A stretch of 64,000 nt of DNA, taken from the NCBI GenBank assembly GCA_023457355.1, contig JAEWLW010000009.1, forward strand, positions 15,638-79,637. The letters run 5' to 3'. A program made the translations under genes and the position numbers. The stretch comes from Bacillota bacterium (GTDB lineage: Bacteria; Bacillota; Clostridia; Oscillospirales; Ruminococcaceae). Below, piece after piece: positions 1 through 9,258 of the stretch (positions are counted from its first letter, which is position 1; every line of letters starts with the position of its first letter). A model generated the notes under the pieces. It was not told where the DNA came from and did not search any database. It saw nothing but the letters and a program-made list of their open reading frames with translations.

Positions 1-236
1 TAAGCCCGCACCATTTCCGGCGTAAAGTGGTCCGGATGCTGGTGGGTAAAAAGCAGATAGTCGATGTTATCATAAGGCGCGGTACCGGAGAGCAGCTTCT
101 CCCACCGGTTTTGCCCTAAATTGCTGAAAGGGTGCCCTTTGGCGCCATAGATGCCGTCAAGCAGAAGCTTTGTGCCCTGATATTCTAAAATCAGCCCTGC
201 GTTGCTAGATAACGTTACCTGCAACAAGTTATCCAT
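1..236 (-). CDS. Metallo-beta-lactamase-fold hydrolase, N-terminal part (runs off the window)
   Basis: The minus-strand reading frame opens with ATG at 236 behind a GGAGGT ribosome site at 243-248 and stays open to the window edge, giving 78 residues. The visible part has the beta-rich start typical of MBL-fold proteins and the metal-binding motif THQHPDHF near residue 65, which matches the family HxHxDH signature that holds the first metal. The C-terminal ligands lie outside the window. MBL-fold proteins range from RNA nucleases to small-molecule hydrolases, so the substrate is unknown. It is divergent from the regulator at 663. Confidence 0.75.
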   Translation of the reverse strand, partial: MDNLLQVTLSSNAGLILEYQGTKLLLDGIYGAKGHPFSNLGQNRWEKLLSGTAPYDNIDYLLFTHQHPDHFTPEMVRA

Positions 237-662
237 CACGTTACCTCCGTCGCCGCGGTCCTCCGGGTGAACCCGATCCTCTGAGCCTTGCGCCTTAAAA
301 TCAGTGAGTCATCTTACGTCTTATTTGGGCGATTCACCACATTTTAATATGCGAAATACGCTCGTGAAAACCCTTGATAACCTGGTTTTACTCCGTGAAA
401 TTGATGGGTCATCTTACGTCTGCTCCTGTTACTCATCTTATTTATAATAGGCAAAAAAGTCAATAATCAAAATTGTTACCTTAGTACTTTCGTCAAAACG
501 TTTAATATTTATAAATCAATTTGTACATTATTTTAGATATTTTTCTTTTTGTGAAAGTCATCATTGCTTTTTTAAAATACCTGAGGTAAGATGTATTTAA
601 TTCATTTAAATCAGCACAATATCTGGTTACTGGTGACAGGTAACTGGTAACTGGGAGGTCAT
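237..662. other. Divergent intergenic region with a 100-bp-spaced direct repeat
   Basis: No gene is seen. The 14-mer GTCATCTTACGTCT occurs exactly at 308-321 and again at 408-421, and a related ACTCATCTTA follows at 431-440. The segment 470-620 is AT-rich. Just before the regulator gene, 622-653 carries repeated GGTAACTGG/GGTTACTGG units that could be an autoregulatory operator. The ribosome site GGGAGG at 653-658 serves the gene at 663. Confidence 0.45.
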
Positions 663-1361
663 ATGTCAGGAGCAAAATCTTCGCTGGCGGAACAAGCCGC
701 CGGACACATCATGGACATGATATTTGCGGAGCAGCGGTTTCAGGCGGGCGATAAGCTGCCCAACGAATTACAGCTTGCGCAGGAACTGGGGATCAGCCGC
801 GTTACGCTGCGCGAGGCAATACGAATGCTGTGTGCACGCAGCGTGGTGGAAATTCGCCGAGGCCGCGGCACCTACGTAACGGCTGCCTCCGGTGAGTTTA
901 TTTCTTCCAAGGCGGACTTCTCGATGGTGGTCAACGTGAATGCCAGCAATCAGGATATGCTGGATATCCGAATGATGATTGAACCTACCGCCGCTTACTA
1001 TGCGGCCAAGCGGGCCACGGAAGAGGAGATTGCGCGCATCAGGGAGCTGAGCCTGGAGATTGAAAAGACGATAGCGGCAGGAAAAAACCGCATTAAGGTT
1101 GAGCAGGATTTTCACAATGCCATTGCCCAGGCCAGCCACAATCCTTTTGTCAAAGAACTGATGCCTATCATTAACCGCGCCATTTACAGCGCCGTCGCTA
1201 ATTTCGACAAGAACACGGATCTGATAGCCCTCTCGCTCAATGACCATAAGGAACTGGTGCGGTTTATTGAAGCGCGCAATGCCGATGGTTCCTATGCCGC
1301 CATGCGGCTGCATATTGTCCATGCCTTTGAGATTGCGCACATCGATCTCGATGCACCCTGA
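663..1361 (+). CDS. FadR-subfamily GntR transcriptional regulator
   Basis: A 232-residue regulator. Residues 1-75 form a GntR winged helix-turn-helix: LPNELQLAQELG, then SRVTLREAIRML, then the wing RRGRGTYV. Residues about 90-225 form an all-helical FCD effector domain, with the Asp and His residues that bind metal in this family visible (DFHNAIAQ near 155, then HIVHAF near 218). The length is usual for FadR-type proteins. These regulators commonly respond to carboxylic or sugar acids and control nearby transport and catabolic genes, so the TRAP transporter and dehydrogenase operon downstream are plausible targets; this is inference. Repeated GGTAACTGG units directly upstream may be its operator. 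Confidence 0.88.
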   Translation: MSGAKSSLAEQAAGHIMDMIFAEQRFQAGDKLPNELQLAQELGISRVTLREAIRMLCARSVVEIRRGRGTYVTAASGEFISSKADFSMVVNVNASNQDMLDIRMMIEPTAAYYAAKRATEEEIARIRELSLEIEKTIAAGKNRIKVEQDFHNAIAQASHNPFVKELMPIINRAIYSAVANFDKNTDLIALSLNDHKELVRFIEARNADGSYAAMRLHIVHAFEIAHIDLDAP

Positions 1362-1661
1362 CCGCCGCGGGCATATAGAAAATACAGGATGGGTTTGCTA
1401 TTAAAAATATTTATGGGAATGCTTTATAACACCGGCCGGGTTTAACTTCTGGCTGTGCACGTTCGGTGTGGATATCACGGGCGTCAGCCTGCCTGCTTCC
1501 TCTTTTTGGGTTGACGAAAAAATACCCCGCCAATCTATGCCGCCGTTTTATTGCTGGTTAATGCCAAAAGGCGTTTTGAGCTGGTTTCATGGGCAATTGT
1601 TGCTTCAGAAACGGACCTGATATCTGTTCAACGCACATATCGAAAGAAGGGGTTTGCGCCT
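1362..1661. other. Intergenic region, nothing recognised
   Basis: No promoter, terminator or RNA is convincing here. An open frame from 1551 reads into the next gene, but its first 37 codons look like non-coding extension: the better ribosome site (AAGAAGGGG, 1644-1652) lies in front of ATG 1662. Confidence 0.4.
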
Positions 1662-2396
1662 ATGAGCAACCGAAAGCCTAAAAAAGCAAAAAATACGCCT
1701 ATGACGCGAGAGATGCAGATTGCGGGTGCCAGGATGTTTGGCAAACACATCTCGCGTCAGAAACGAACGATTTTGCTGTTGGTGACGCTGCTGGCCTGTG
1801 CCATGCCCATGATAATGGGCGCCCGGTTTTGGAAGGATATTCCCGCGCTTGTCCCCAGTGGTTTAATCGGTTTGGATGGTAAGGATGATTCCCTCCCGCG
1901 TTGGGTTGTGGCGTTCGGCCTTCCCGGTCTGATGTGCCTGCTCAATGCCATTGCCCACGGTCAGCTGTGGTTCCATCAGAACCGCTTGACCCTGCCGCCA
2001 ACCCATATCCGCCTGACCGGCCGTTGGGGTTTTCCCGTGATCTCGGTCATATTTTGCAGCGGTATGATTCGGCAGTCTTTAGGTCTGACACCCTTGCCGA
2101 TCGTTCTTCTTGCCCCCTGCATAATCGGCCTGCTGCTTTTAATTCTGGGGGGGCAGATGTGGGAGTGTCCTCAAGACGCCAAGGTCGCGCTGCGTTTTGC
2201 TTTTACAGAGCGCAGTGCGCAGACATGGGACGCTGTTCATCGGACGGCGGGCGGTACATGGATGACCGCCGGGTTATTGACCATACTAAACGTTATGCGA
2301 ACCTCCGGCTTGACCCCTTTTATCGCCGTGCTGGTGGCTGTGGCTATCGCCGCGCCCTTTGCCTATGGCTTTATTCGAAATGGTTGCCTGGAATAA
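1662..2396 (+). CDS. DUF1648-like integral membrane protein
   Basis: A 244-residue membrane protein with a basic N terminus (SNRKPKKAKN) and about six hydrophobic segments. After the first segment comes the pattern FWKDIPALVPSGLIGLDG, which resembles the DUF1648 region of SdpI/YhfA-type proteins, where a Pro-Ser/His-Gly loop follows TM1. The rest has the spacing of an SdpI-like protein. Some relatives give immunity to secreted toxins and many are uncharacterised; no toxin gene is seen here. ATG 1662 was chosen over the upstream start because it has a purine-rich site ten bases ahead. The gene stands alone between a regulator and the TRAP operon. Confidence 0.6.
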   Translation: MSNRKPKKAKNTPMTREMQIAGARMFGKHISRQKRTILLLVTLLACAMPMIMGARFWKDIPALVPSGLIGLDGKDDSLPRWVVAFGLPGLMCLLNAIAHGQLWFHQNRLTLPPTHIRLTGRWGFPVISVIFCSGMIRQSLGLTPLPIVLLAPCIIGLLLLILGGQMWECPQDAKVALRFAFTERSAQTWDAVHRTAGGTWMTAGLLTILNVMRTSGLTPFIAVLVAVAIAAPFAYGFIRNGCLE

Positions 2397-2704
2397 GCTG
2401 TTGCCTGCTTAGAATGTGCAAAATTCGCACAAATAGTGATTTTATTTTCATAAGACAGATATTTTGTTAAAAAATAAAATAGTGGTGTCACAAGTGTTGT
2501 GAAAAAACATAAAGCGACTTTGAAAAGCTGCCCTGTGACCGATTGCCATCAAAGAATGATGTGCTATACGTGTGCAGTACCGGGGTTTGCGCCCCTGTAT
2601 ATGGATGTCGTCCGGAAAATGGCTATACAACGCTATAAAAGGGGAATTTTACAGCAATGACGCATTGCCCGGCGACGCTTAGTTTTAAGGAAGGGATTGA
2701 TTGA
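2397..2704. other. Leader region of the TRAP transporter operon
   Basis: No gene is seen. The short inverted repeat TGTGC-N7-GCACA at 2417-2433 and a GGGGTTTGCGCCCC hairpin near 2583-2596 are possible regulatory sites. A ribosome site AAGGAAGGG at 2689-2697 precedes the small permease. I find no good sigma-70 promoter by eye. Confidence 0.35.
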
Positions 2705-3229
2705 ATGAAAGCCTACAAAAAGATCATGGATGGCATTGCTGTGGTTGAAAAAAGTGTTATCAGCCTGCTTTTGGTTCTTGTCACTCTGATCACCTTTGCG
2801 AATGTGATGGTTCGCAAATTCAGCAACAGCCAGTTCGCCTGGACGGAGGAGCTGGTAATCAACCTGTTTGTTCTGATGATTATGATGGGTTGCGCACTGT
2901 GTGCCCGTGAAGGAAGCCTGATCAGCCTGTCTTTGATTTTCGACCGGCTTAAGGTTGGTGGCAAAAAGGTTTTTGTGGCCATCATCACCGTGGCCAACAC
3001 TTTATTCTGGGTGCTGCTTTTAAAGACCGGCTGGGATAAGGTTGCCACGCAGCTGGCCAATGGCAAGCGTACTTTTTCTCTGGGCTGGCCGGAGTGGGTG
3101 TTTACGATTTTTTTGCCTATTGGCGCTATTTTTCTGATTATCCATACCATTGAATTCTGTGTGGACGTTATGGCGAACAACGCTGAGTGCGTCAATCTTG
3201 AGAGTGAGGAGAACAAGCAGAATGATTAA
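2705..3229 (+). CDS. dctQ: TRAP transporter small permease subunit (DctQ family)
   Basis: A 174-residue protein with four hydrophobic segments and the DctQ-type pattern NVMVRKFSNSQFAWTEEL after TM1 (the usual form is R-x-x-F-x-x-xxWxEEL). It is the small membrane subunit of a tripartite ATP-independent periplasmic-type transporter, which uses an ion gradient to import carboxylates and related acids. Its stop codon overlaps the start of the large permease by 8 bp (ATG inside AATGATTAA), showing translational coupling. With the lipoprotein at 4602 this makes a complete TRAP system. Confidence 0.93.
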   Translation: MKAYKKIMDGIAVVEKSVISLLLVLVTLITFANVMVRKFSNSQFAWTEELVINLFVLMIMMGCALCAREGSLISLSLIFDRLKVGGKKVFVAIITVANTLFWVLLLKTGWDKVATQLANGKRTFSLGWPEWVFTIFLPIGAIFLIIHTIEFCVDVMANNAECVNLESEENKQND

Positions 3230-4526
3230 TTTTATCCTCTTCGGTTCTTTTTTTGTGCTGCTGTTCCTCAACGTCCCCATTTGCACCAGCCTGGGCCTGT
3301 CTTCCGTTTTAGCCATGGTCTATTCCGGCGATAGACTTTCCATTGTTCCTACAAACGTCTATAACGGCATGGCAAAGTTCCTGCTGCTGGCTATTCCGTT
3401 CTTTGTGCTTTCCGGCAATATTATGGCAAAAGCCGGCATCTCTACGCGTCTGGTGCAGTTTATTGATGACTGTATCGGGCACCGGCGCGGCGGCATCGCT
3501 ATTGTGTGCGTTGTGGTCGCCTGCTTCTTCGGCGCCATTTCCGGTTCCGGCCCCGCTACCGTGGCGGCTCTGGGCATCATTCTGATTCCCGCCATGATTA
3601 ACCGCGGCGGTTTTTCCGCGCCCTTCTCCTCCGCGATGATGGCAACCGCATCTTCTATCGCTATTGTTATTCCGCCCTCCATCGCATTTGTGGTATATGC
3701 CTCAATCACCGGCGTCTCGGTGGGCGATATGTTCATGGGCGGCATTCTTCCCGGCATTATGATGGGCCTGGCGCTGATCATCATTATCATGATTGAGGCG
3801 CGTGTAAAAGGTCTTTCCGGATCCCGCGAGAGAGCCAGCTGGGGGCAACGGTGGAAGTCTTTCCGCACTGCTTTCTGGGGCTTCCTGATGCCTGTCATCA
3901 TCCTGGGCGGTATCTATGGCGGCATTTTCACGCCGACTGAGGCCGCTGCTGTATCCGTGGTGTACGGTCTTATTGTCGGCCTGTTCATTTACCGCGAGGT
4001 CAAGTTAAAGGATTTGTTTGACCTGCTGGTGGACTCCGGCAAAACGACCGGCGGCATCATGCTGATTATCGGCGCCGCCACACTGTTCTCTTATATCTGT
4101 ACCGTCCATGGCATCTCCACTGCGGCGCAAAAGCTGCTGCTGAATATCTCCGGAAACAAGTATGTGTTTCTGTTGATTGTCAACGTGATCTTCCTGATCG
4201 CCGGCTGCTTCGTGGACGCAAACTCGGCCATGTACATTTTTATCCCGATTATGTATCCGGTTGCTCAGAAACTGGGTATTGACCCCATCCATTTTGGCGT
4301 TCTTTCTACTGTGAACCTGGCGATTGGCCAGGTGACGCCTCCCGTGGGCGTCAACCTGTTTGTCGCCATTGGCGTCAGCAATAAACTCAAAGGCCTGCGG
4401 GACAGAACCACGGTCACCATTGAGACAATCTCAAAAGCCGTGTGGCCCATGATTCTGGCTTGCATCATCACGCTGATGCTTGTCACTTATGTCCCTTTCT
4501 TCTCCACTGTGTTCCTGCACGGCTGA
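3222..4526 (+). CDS. dctM: TRAP transporter large permease subunit (DctM family)
   Basis: A 434-residue protein with about 12 hydrophobic segments and typical DctM stretches: LGLSSVLAMVYSG near the start, SGSGPATVAALG near 110, ASSIAIVIPPSIAFVVYAS near 145 and IGQVTPPVGVNLFV near 365. This subunit carries the substrate and ion translocation path. An upstream frame extends to 3150, but ATG 3222 lies at the end of the DctQ gene with GAGGAG eleven bases ahead, the normal coupled arrangement. Substrate cannot be told from the permease; the following dehydrogenase genes suggest an organic or sugar acid. Confidence 0.94.
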   Translation: MINFILFGSFFVLLFLNVPICTSLGLSSVLAMVYSGDRLSIVPTNVYNGMAKFLLLAIPFFVLSGNIMAKAGISTRLVQFIDDCIGHRRGGIAIVCVVVACFFGAISGSGPATVAALGIILIPAMINRGGFSAPFSSAMMATASSIAIVIPPSIAFVVYASITGVSVGDMFMGGILPGIMMGLALIIIIMIEARVKGLSGSRERASWGQRWKSFRTAFWGFLMPVIILGGIYGGIFTPTEAAAVSVVYGLIVGLFIYREVKLKDLFDLLVDSGKTTGGIMLIIGAATLFSYICTVHGISTAAQKLLLNISGNKYVFLLIVNVIFLIAGCFVDANSAMYIFIPIMYPVAQKLGIDPIHFGVLSTVNLAIGQVTPPVGVNLFVAIGVSNKLKGLRDRTTVTIETISKAVWPMILACIITLMLVTYVPFFSTVFLHG

Positions 4527-4601
4527 TAGCCGTTTTAACGGTCTGTCGTCACATTTTGTGATATCAGATAAAACGTACAAAGAGGTTAAGGAGGAAAACA
4601 A

Positions 4602-5651
4602 ATGAAAAAATTTCTTGCATTGCCTTTGTCACTGGCAATGGTACTGACCATGGCTGCCTGCGGCAAAAGCTCGGCGCCCGCCAGCAGTACCCCCGACCAG
4701 CAATCCCCCTCTGCATCTGCATCAGCGCCCGCTTTTGAGAAGCAGACATGGAAATTTGCCTGCTCCGCTACTGAAAACACTGTCTGGGCCGACATGGGCC
4801 GCGACTTCGGCAAATTGGTTAACGAGGCTACCGGCGGCGCCATTACGGTAGAGGTTTACGCCGCTGACCAGCTGACCGCCGGAAACCAGTCTGAAGGCAT
4901 TCAGGCCGTTATCGATGGTACCACCGAGCTGTCCGCACACTCCAACCTGATCTATTCCGCTTTTGATAAGCGCCTGAACGTTGTCTCCCTGCCCTTCCTG
5001 TTTGACTCGTTCGAAGACGTTGATGCCAAGTTGGACGGCGAAGGTGGCAAGGCTGTCGGCGCGGTTGTCGAGAGCATGGGCCTGCATCTTCTGGGCATCG
5101 GTGAAAACGGTTTCCGCCATCCCACCAACAGCGTTCGTGCCATCACCAGCCTGGCTGATATGAAGGGCCTGAAGCTGCGTGTTGCCGGTTCCGAGCTGCT
5201 CAACCGCGAATATGCACTGTGGGGCGCCAACTGGGCGAATGCCAACTGGTCCGAGGTTTACACCGGCCTGCAGACCGGCACCTATGACGGCCAGGAAAAT
5301 CCGCTTCCCACCGCCGATGGCGCTTCCATCGCAGAGGTTCAGAAGCATGTCACTTACTGGACCGGCGTTTATGACTGCATTTTCTTCACTATGAACGGCG
5401 AACTGTATGACTCCCTCTCCCCCGAGCTGAAAGCGATCGTTGATGAGTGCGGCATGAAGGCAGCCCAGAATCAGCGTAAGCTGGAGCGCGAGCAGGATCA
5501 GGAAGTTCTGGCTAAGTGGACCGCTGCCGGTGTCACTGTCACCGAGCTGACCCCTGAAGCTGCCAAGGAATTTAAAGATGCGGCCGCTCCCTGCTATGAC
5601 GAGTTCGCTGAGGTTCTGACACCTGAGCTGATCGCTGCTTTCACTAAGTAA
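4602..5651 (+). CDS. dctP: TRAP transporter substrate-binding lipoprotein (DctP family)
   Basis: A 349-residue secreted protein. Residues 1-20 form a lipoprotein signal ending in the lipobox MAAC, followed by a Ser/Pro/Ala-rich linker to about residue 45 that tethers the domain to the membrane. The mature part has DctP features: AADQLTAGNQSEGIQAV near 85, LKLRVAGSELL near 190 with the conserved Arg that usually binds the substrate carboxylate, and WSEVYTGLQTGTYDGQENP near 215. It delivers a carboxylate-bearing ligand to the DctQM permease. The ribosome site AAGGAGG is strong and a terminator follows at 5706. Confidence 0.94.
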   Translation: MKKFLALPLSLAMVLTMAACGKSSAPASSTPDQQSPSASASAPAFEKQTWKFACSATENTVWADMGRDFGKLVNEATGGAITVEVYAADQLTAGNQSEGIQAVIDGTTELSAHSNLIYSAFDKRLNVVSLPFLFDSFEDVDAKLDGEGGKAVGAVVESMGLHLLGIGENGFRHPTNSVRAITSLADMKGLKLRVAGSELLNREYALWGANWANANWSEVYTGLQTGTYDGQENPLPTADGASIAEVQKHVTYWTGVYDCIFFTMNGELYDSLSPELKAIVDECGMKAAQNQRKLEREQDQEVLAKWTAAGVTVTELTPEAAKEFKDAAAPCYDEFAEVLTPELIAAFTK

Positions 5652-5705
5652 ATTCAAGCAGTGTCTTGAATGAAGAAGTACTCTAATTTCAAGTTGCATT
5701 GATAG

Positions 5706-5743
5706 AAAGTGCGCGGCCGCAAGCTCTGCAGCCGCGCACTTTT
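5706..5743 (+). terminator. Rho-independent terminator after the TRAP operon
   Basis: A perfect 12-bp stem (5706-5717 with 5731-5742) with a 13-base loop ends in TTTT. It closes the TRAP operon. The 200 bp between it and the next gene shows no clear promoter by eye. Confidence 0.85.
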
Positions 5744-5944
5744 GTCATACGCGGGGAAGTGGAACAAGACGCCGAATGCCGCCAAATCCGATAGCCGCTA
5801 TCTTACGCACAAGCCGGCACATCGGCAGAGCGCACCATCGTTTATTGGGCCGGCAGGCATTGCGGTTTTCCAGGCATCTGTCGGATTCAGCCTTTTCGCT
5901 ACAGTACACAAACACCCACCCCAAAACGTAGTAGGAGGTTCCAT

Positions 5945-6910
5945 ATGCAATATTCAAAAGAATTTCTTAAAAAGATCCATACGCATCTGCTTGAGACCCG
6001 CCTGATGGAGGAGAAACTCGTTGAACTATATGCGCAGGGGCGTGTGCCGGGGCATGTCCACAGCGGCGTGGGCCAGGAGGCCACCTACGTGGGCGTGCTT
6101 TCCACCCGCAAGGACGGCGACTATTATAAACTAACCCACCGCCCCATCGCATTGCCCCGGATGCTGGGCACAACTCTGGAGGTATTCTTCGGTGAATTGC
6201 TGGCCAAAACCACCGGCAACTCCGGTGGCCGTGGCGGCAGCCTGCACATCGGCGAACTCAGCAAAGGGATGCTGGGTATGTCCGGAACGCTGGGCTGCGA
6301 CACGGGCGTGGCTGTTGGCGCAGCCCTGACCATCCAGATGGAAGCGCGGGACAATGTTTCCTATATGTTCATGGGCGAGGGAACCTCCAGCCGCGGCCCC
6401 GTGTACGAAGCCATGAATCTGGCAGCCGCCTGGAAACTGCCCGTCCTTTTCATCTGTGAAAATAACCAGTACGCCATCTCGACACCCTGTGAATCCACAA
6501 TTCCCGTGGCCAACGCACTGGCCGACCGCGCCGCCGGTTACGGCATGCCCGCCAAAGTGGCGGACGGCACCGACGTTCTGGCGGTTTACGAAGCGGCCAA
6601 AGAACTGGTGGGCGGCATCCGCGCCGGCAATGGCCCCGCCATTTTAGAATGCAAATCCTACCGCTGGCGCGGCCACTTTGAGGGCGACAAGTGCGCCTAC
6701 CGCGACGCCGCCGTCACAGAAAAATGGATGGCCGAAAAGGACTGTGTGAAGAATCTGGAAGCCCTGCTTCTGGCGGGGGGCGTGCTGACCGGGGACGACA
6801 TTTCCCGGGCGCGCGGCGCTTTTGATGCCGAGATGGAAAAAGCCATTGCGCACGCCGAATCCACTCCTGCTATGAAGCCCGAAGATATCTACGATTATCT
6901 CTACGTGTAA
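5945..6910 (+). CDS. acoA: 2-oxoacid/acetoin dehydrogenase E1 component, alpha subunit
   Basis: A 321-residue thiamine-diphosphate enzyme subunit that, with the beta subunit, decarboxylates a 2-oxoacid or cleaves acetoin and passes the acyl group to lipoyl-E2. Visible motifs: HSGVGQEA near 40, GGRGGSLH near 95, the ThDP/metal motif MGEGTSSRGPVYEAMN near 140 ending in ENN, and RWRGHFEGD near 240, which resembles AcoA more than pyruvate dehydrogenase. Odd points: the usual GDG of the ThDP motif reads GEG, and the Y-R-D/G-H-G-H segment reads THRPIALPRMLG. First gene of an E1a-E1b-E2-lplA operon; ribosome site AGGAGG. Confidence 0.88.
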   Translation: MQYSKEFLKKIHTHLLETRLMEEKLVELYAQGRVPGHVHSGVGQEATYVGVLSTRKDGDYYKLTHRPIALPRMLGTTLEVFFGELLAKTTGNSGGRGGSLHIGELSKGMLGMSGTLGCDTGVAVGAALTIQMEARDNVSYMFMGEGTSSRGPVYEAMNLAAAWKLPVLFICENNQYAISTPCESTIPVANALADRAAGYGMPAKVADGTDVLAVYEAAKELVGGIRAGNGPAILECKSYRWRGHFEGDKCAYRDAAVTEKWMAEKDCVKNLEALLLAGGVLTGDDISRARGAFDAEMEKAIAHAESTPAMKPEDIYDYLYV

Positions 6911-6953
6911 GCCTGCATCACGAAAAAAGACTATTACAAGGAGGATACACCAC

Positions 6954-7934
6954 ATGAAAGTTACGTATGCCAAGGCCATTGGTGATGCTTTGAAGGAAGA
7001 GATGCGCAGAGACAACAAGGTGGTCGTCTTTGGCGAGGATGTGGCGGCGTTCGGCAATATTTTCGGTATCATGAACGGCATGCTCGAGGAATTCGGCCCC
7101 AAACGTATCCGGAATACCCCCATAGCCGAAACGGCTATTGTGGGCGCCGCTCTGGGTGCTGCGCTCACCGGCCTGCGCCCCTGTGCGGAGCTGATGTATT
7201 CCGATTTTACGCTGGTGGCGTTCAGTGAAATTTTTCACTGCGTCGCCAAATGGCGCTATATGAACGGCCCCGAATATAGGCTGCCGCTCGTTATCCGCAG
7301 CGCCAGCGGCTCCTCCAATGGCGCCGGTGCCGAGCACTCCAACACGGTGGAAAGCCTGTTTATGCACGCCCCCGGCCTGACGATCATCACCCCCTCCTGT
7401 GCCTATGACGCGAAGGGCCTGCTGAAATCCGCCATCCGTTCCGATAACCCGGTGCTGTTCTGTGAGCCCAAATTGCTGTATCAATCAAAGCAGGAGATTC
7501 CAGACGATGTCTATGAAAGTGATTACACCATTCCCATCGGCGTGGCGGATATAAAACGGCCCGGTAAGGATATCACGCTGGTGGCCGTGGGCCTGATGGT
7601 TCCGCGGGCGTTGGAGGCCGCCGAGAAGCTGGCTGCCGAGGGGATTGATGTGGAGGTTGTTGACCCGCGCACGATTGCACCTTTGGATAAAAAGACCATC
7701 TACGACTCCATCCGCAGAACCCACAGGGCCGCTGTCGTAGAGGAAGGCAACAAAACCGCCGGCATCGGCGCAGAGCTGGCCGCCCAGTTCCAGGAGGAAC
7801 TTTATGATGAACTGGACGGGCCTGTAGCCCGGATTGCCGCGCTGGATGTTCCCATGCCCTATAACATCCAAATGGAAAAGTACGCGATTCCTGATGTTGG
7901 TCGGATCTGCGAATCTATTCGCACCATGTTCTAA
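6954..7934 (+). CDS. acoB: 2-oxoacid/acetoin dehydrogenase E1 component, beta subunit
   Basis: A 326-residue transketolase-like subunit. It shows VFGEDVAAFG near 22, RIRNTPIAETAIVGAALGAA near 48, the SGSSNGAGAEHSN loop near 118 (family form GGxxGxGxxHSQ) and the C-terminal domain segment VVDPRTIAPLD near 235. Length and order are usual for AcoB/PdhB. It forms the active site with the alpha subunit encoded 43 bp upstream. A GGAGG site precedes the ATG. Reaction substrate is not settled by sequence. Confidence 0.9.
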   Translation: MKVTYAKAIGDALKEEMRRDNKVVVFGEDVAAFGNIFGIMNGMLEEFGPKRIRNTPIAETAIVGAALGAALTGLRPCAELMYSDFTLVAFSEIFHCVAKWRYMNGPEYRLPLVIRSASGSSNGAGAEHSNTVESLFMHAPGLTIITPSCAYDAKGLLKSAIRSDNPVLFCEPKLLYQSKQEIPDDVYESDYTIPIGVADIKRPGKDITLVAVGLMVPRALEAAEKLAAEGIDVEVVDPRTIAPLDKKTIYDSIRRTHRAAVVEEGNKTAGIGAELAAQFQEELYDELDGPVARIAALDVPMPYNIQMEKYAIPDVGRICESIRTMF

Positions 7935-7958
7935 TCGATCAGAAAGGAGACGTGCAAT

Positions 7959-9149
7959 ATGAGCTTTCAAATCGTTATGCCCAAAGCAGGCCTGACCATG
8001 GTGGAGGGCACCATCTCCGAATGGAAAATAGCGGAGGGCGCCACAGTCAACAAGGGCGATATCCTTATGGAATATGAAAACGAAAAAAACACCATCGAGT
8101 GCGTGGCCCTGGCCGCCGGCATTCTGCACATCGTTGCCCAAGCGGGAGAGACCGTTCCCGTAGGCGAAGCCATCGGGGTGCTGGCGGAAAATCAGGCGGA
8201 ATACGCGGCTATAACCGGCACGACGTCCGCCGCCGCGCCTGTCACCGTCCCGTCCCTTCCAGCCGCCGGTTTGGCTGTTCGGGCGGACGGACGTGTCCGG
8301 GCGACCGGCCTCGCCAAAAAGATGGCCAGGCAGACCGGCATCAACATCGCGGATGTTCCGTCTTCCGGCGGCCCCGACGGGACACGTATTGTCGCCAAAG
8401 ATGTGACGGCCTATCTCGAAGCCGGAAAGAATACCGCCGCGTCTGTACCCGAAACGTCGGATCAGATTACCGCCATTCCATGGACCGGCATTCGCAAGAC
8501 CATTGCACGCAACATGCTCAACAGCCTGCAGCAGAGTGCACAATGCACGGCAACTTGCGAGATGGATGTCACCGAGCTTCTGGCTTTGCGCCGGAAACTG
8601 GTGGGCCAGCAGGGGTTTTTGGGCTGCAAAATCACCGTCAACGACCTGCTGTGCATGGCTGTTGCAAAAATGCTCGCGAAGCACCCCCTCACAAACGCCA
8701 CCTTTGACGGCAAGACATTGTTCTCGCATAAGCATGTCAATCTGTCGGTGGCTGTCGCCACCGAAGAAGGCCTGATGGCACCCGTCGTGAAGCATGCCGA
8801 TACGCTGTCTCTGGTGGCGCTCAGCAAGGCGATCAGGGATTTGGGCACCCGGGCCAGAGACAAAAAATTGCGGGAGGGGGAGCAGACCGGCGGAACTTTT
8901 ACCGTCTCTAATGTGGGGATGTTCCCGATTGATATGTCCACGCCGATCATCAATCCGCCCGAGGTGGCTATCATGGGCTTTGGCCGCACCACCAAAAAGC
9001 CCGTCTATATAGACGGTGCATTTGTGCCTCGGGATATGCTGTGCTGCTATCTGACCTTTGATCACCGCGTTGTGGACGGGCTTGAAGTGGGCCGCATCTT
9101 CAAGGATATGCAATTGCTTATTGAACATCCCGAGCTGATCACAGCCTGA
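7959..9149 (+). CDS. acoC: Dihydrolipoamide acyltransferase (E2) of the 2-oxoacid/acetoin dehydrogenase
   Basis: A 396-residue E2. Residues 1-78 are a lipoyl domain with the acceptor lysine at about residue 43 (ENEKNTIE). After a linker, residues 113-153 form the E1/E3-binding domain (RVRATGLAKKMARQ, then DGTRIVAKDV). Residues 170-396 are the catalytic acyltransferase domain with the active-site motif DHRVVDG near 370. One lipoyl domain is normal for acetoin and Gram-positive E2 proteins. The retained binding domain implies an E3 partner, but none is encoded in the window, so E3 must be supplied from elsewhere. Confidence 0.92.
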   Translation: MSFQIVMPKAGLTMVEGTISEWKIAEGATVNKGDILMEYENEKNTIECVALAAGILHIVAQAGETVPVGEAIGVLAENQAEYAAITGTTSAAAPVTVPSLPAAGLAVRADGRVRATGLAKKMARQTGINIADVPSSGGPDGTRIVAKDVTAYLEAGKNTAASVPETSDQITAIPWTGIRKTIARNMLNSLQQSAQCTATCEMDVTELLALRRKLVGQQGFLGCKITVNDLLCMAVAKMLAKHPLTNATFDGKTLFSHKHVNLSVAVATEEGLMAPVVKHADTLSLVALSKAIRDLGTRARDKKLREGEQTGGTFTVSNVGMFPIDMSTPIINPPEVAIMGFGRTTKKPVYIDGAFVPRDMLCCYLTFDHRVVDGLEVGRIFKDMQLLIEHPELITA

Positions 9150-9258
9150 ATTACAAAAAACGCATACAAAATAGGATTTTGGCGGCAGCGTCACATAACA
9201 GCGCTATATGGCGGCATAAGACAACGCAATCCCGCCTGTACGAAAGGAATTTAGTCCC

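Noticed and set aside
7485..9194. 569-residue minus-strand open frame
   Set aside because: It lies antisense to E1 beta and E2 genes with clear families. No ribosome site or known motif; it is a GC-driven shadow.
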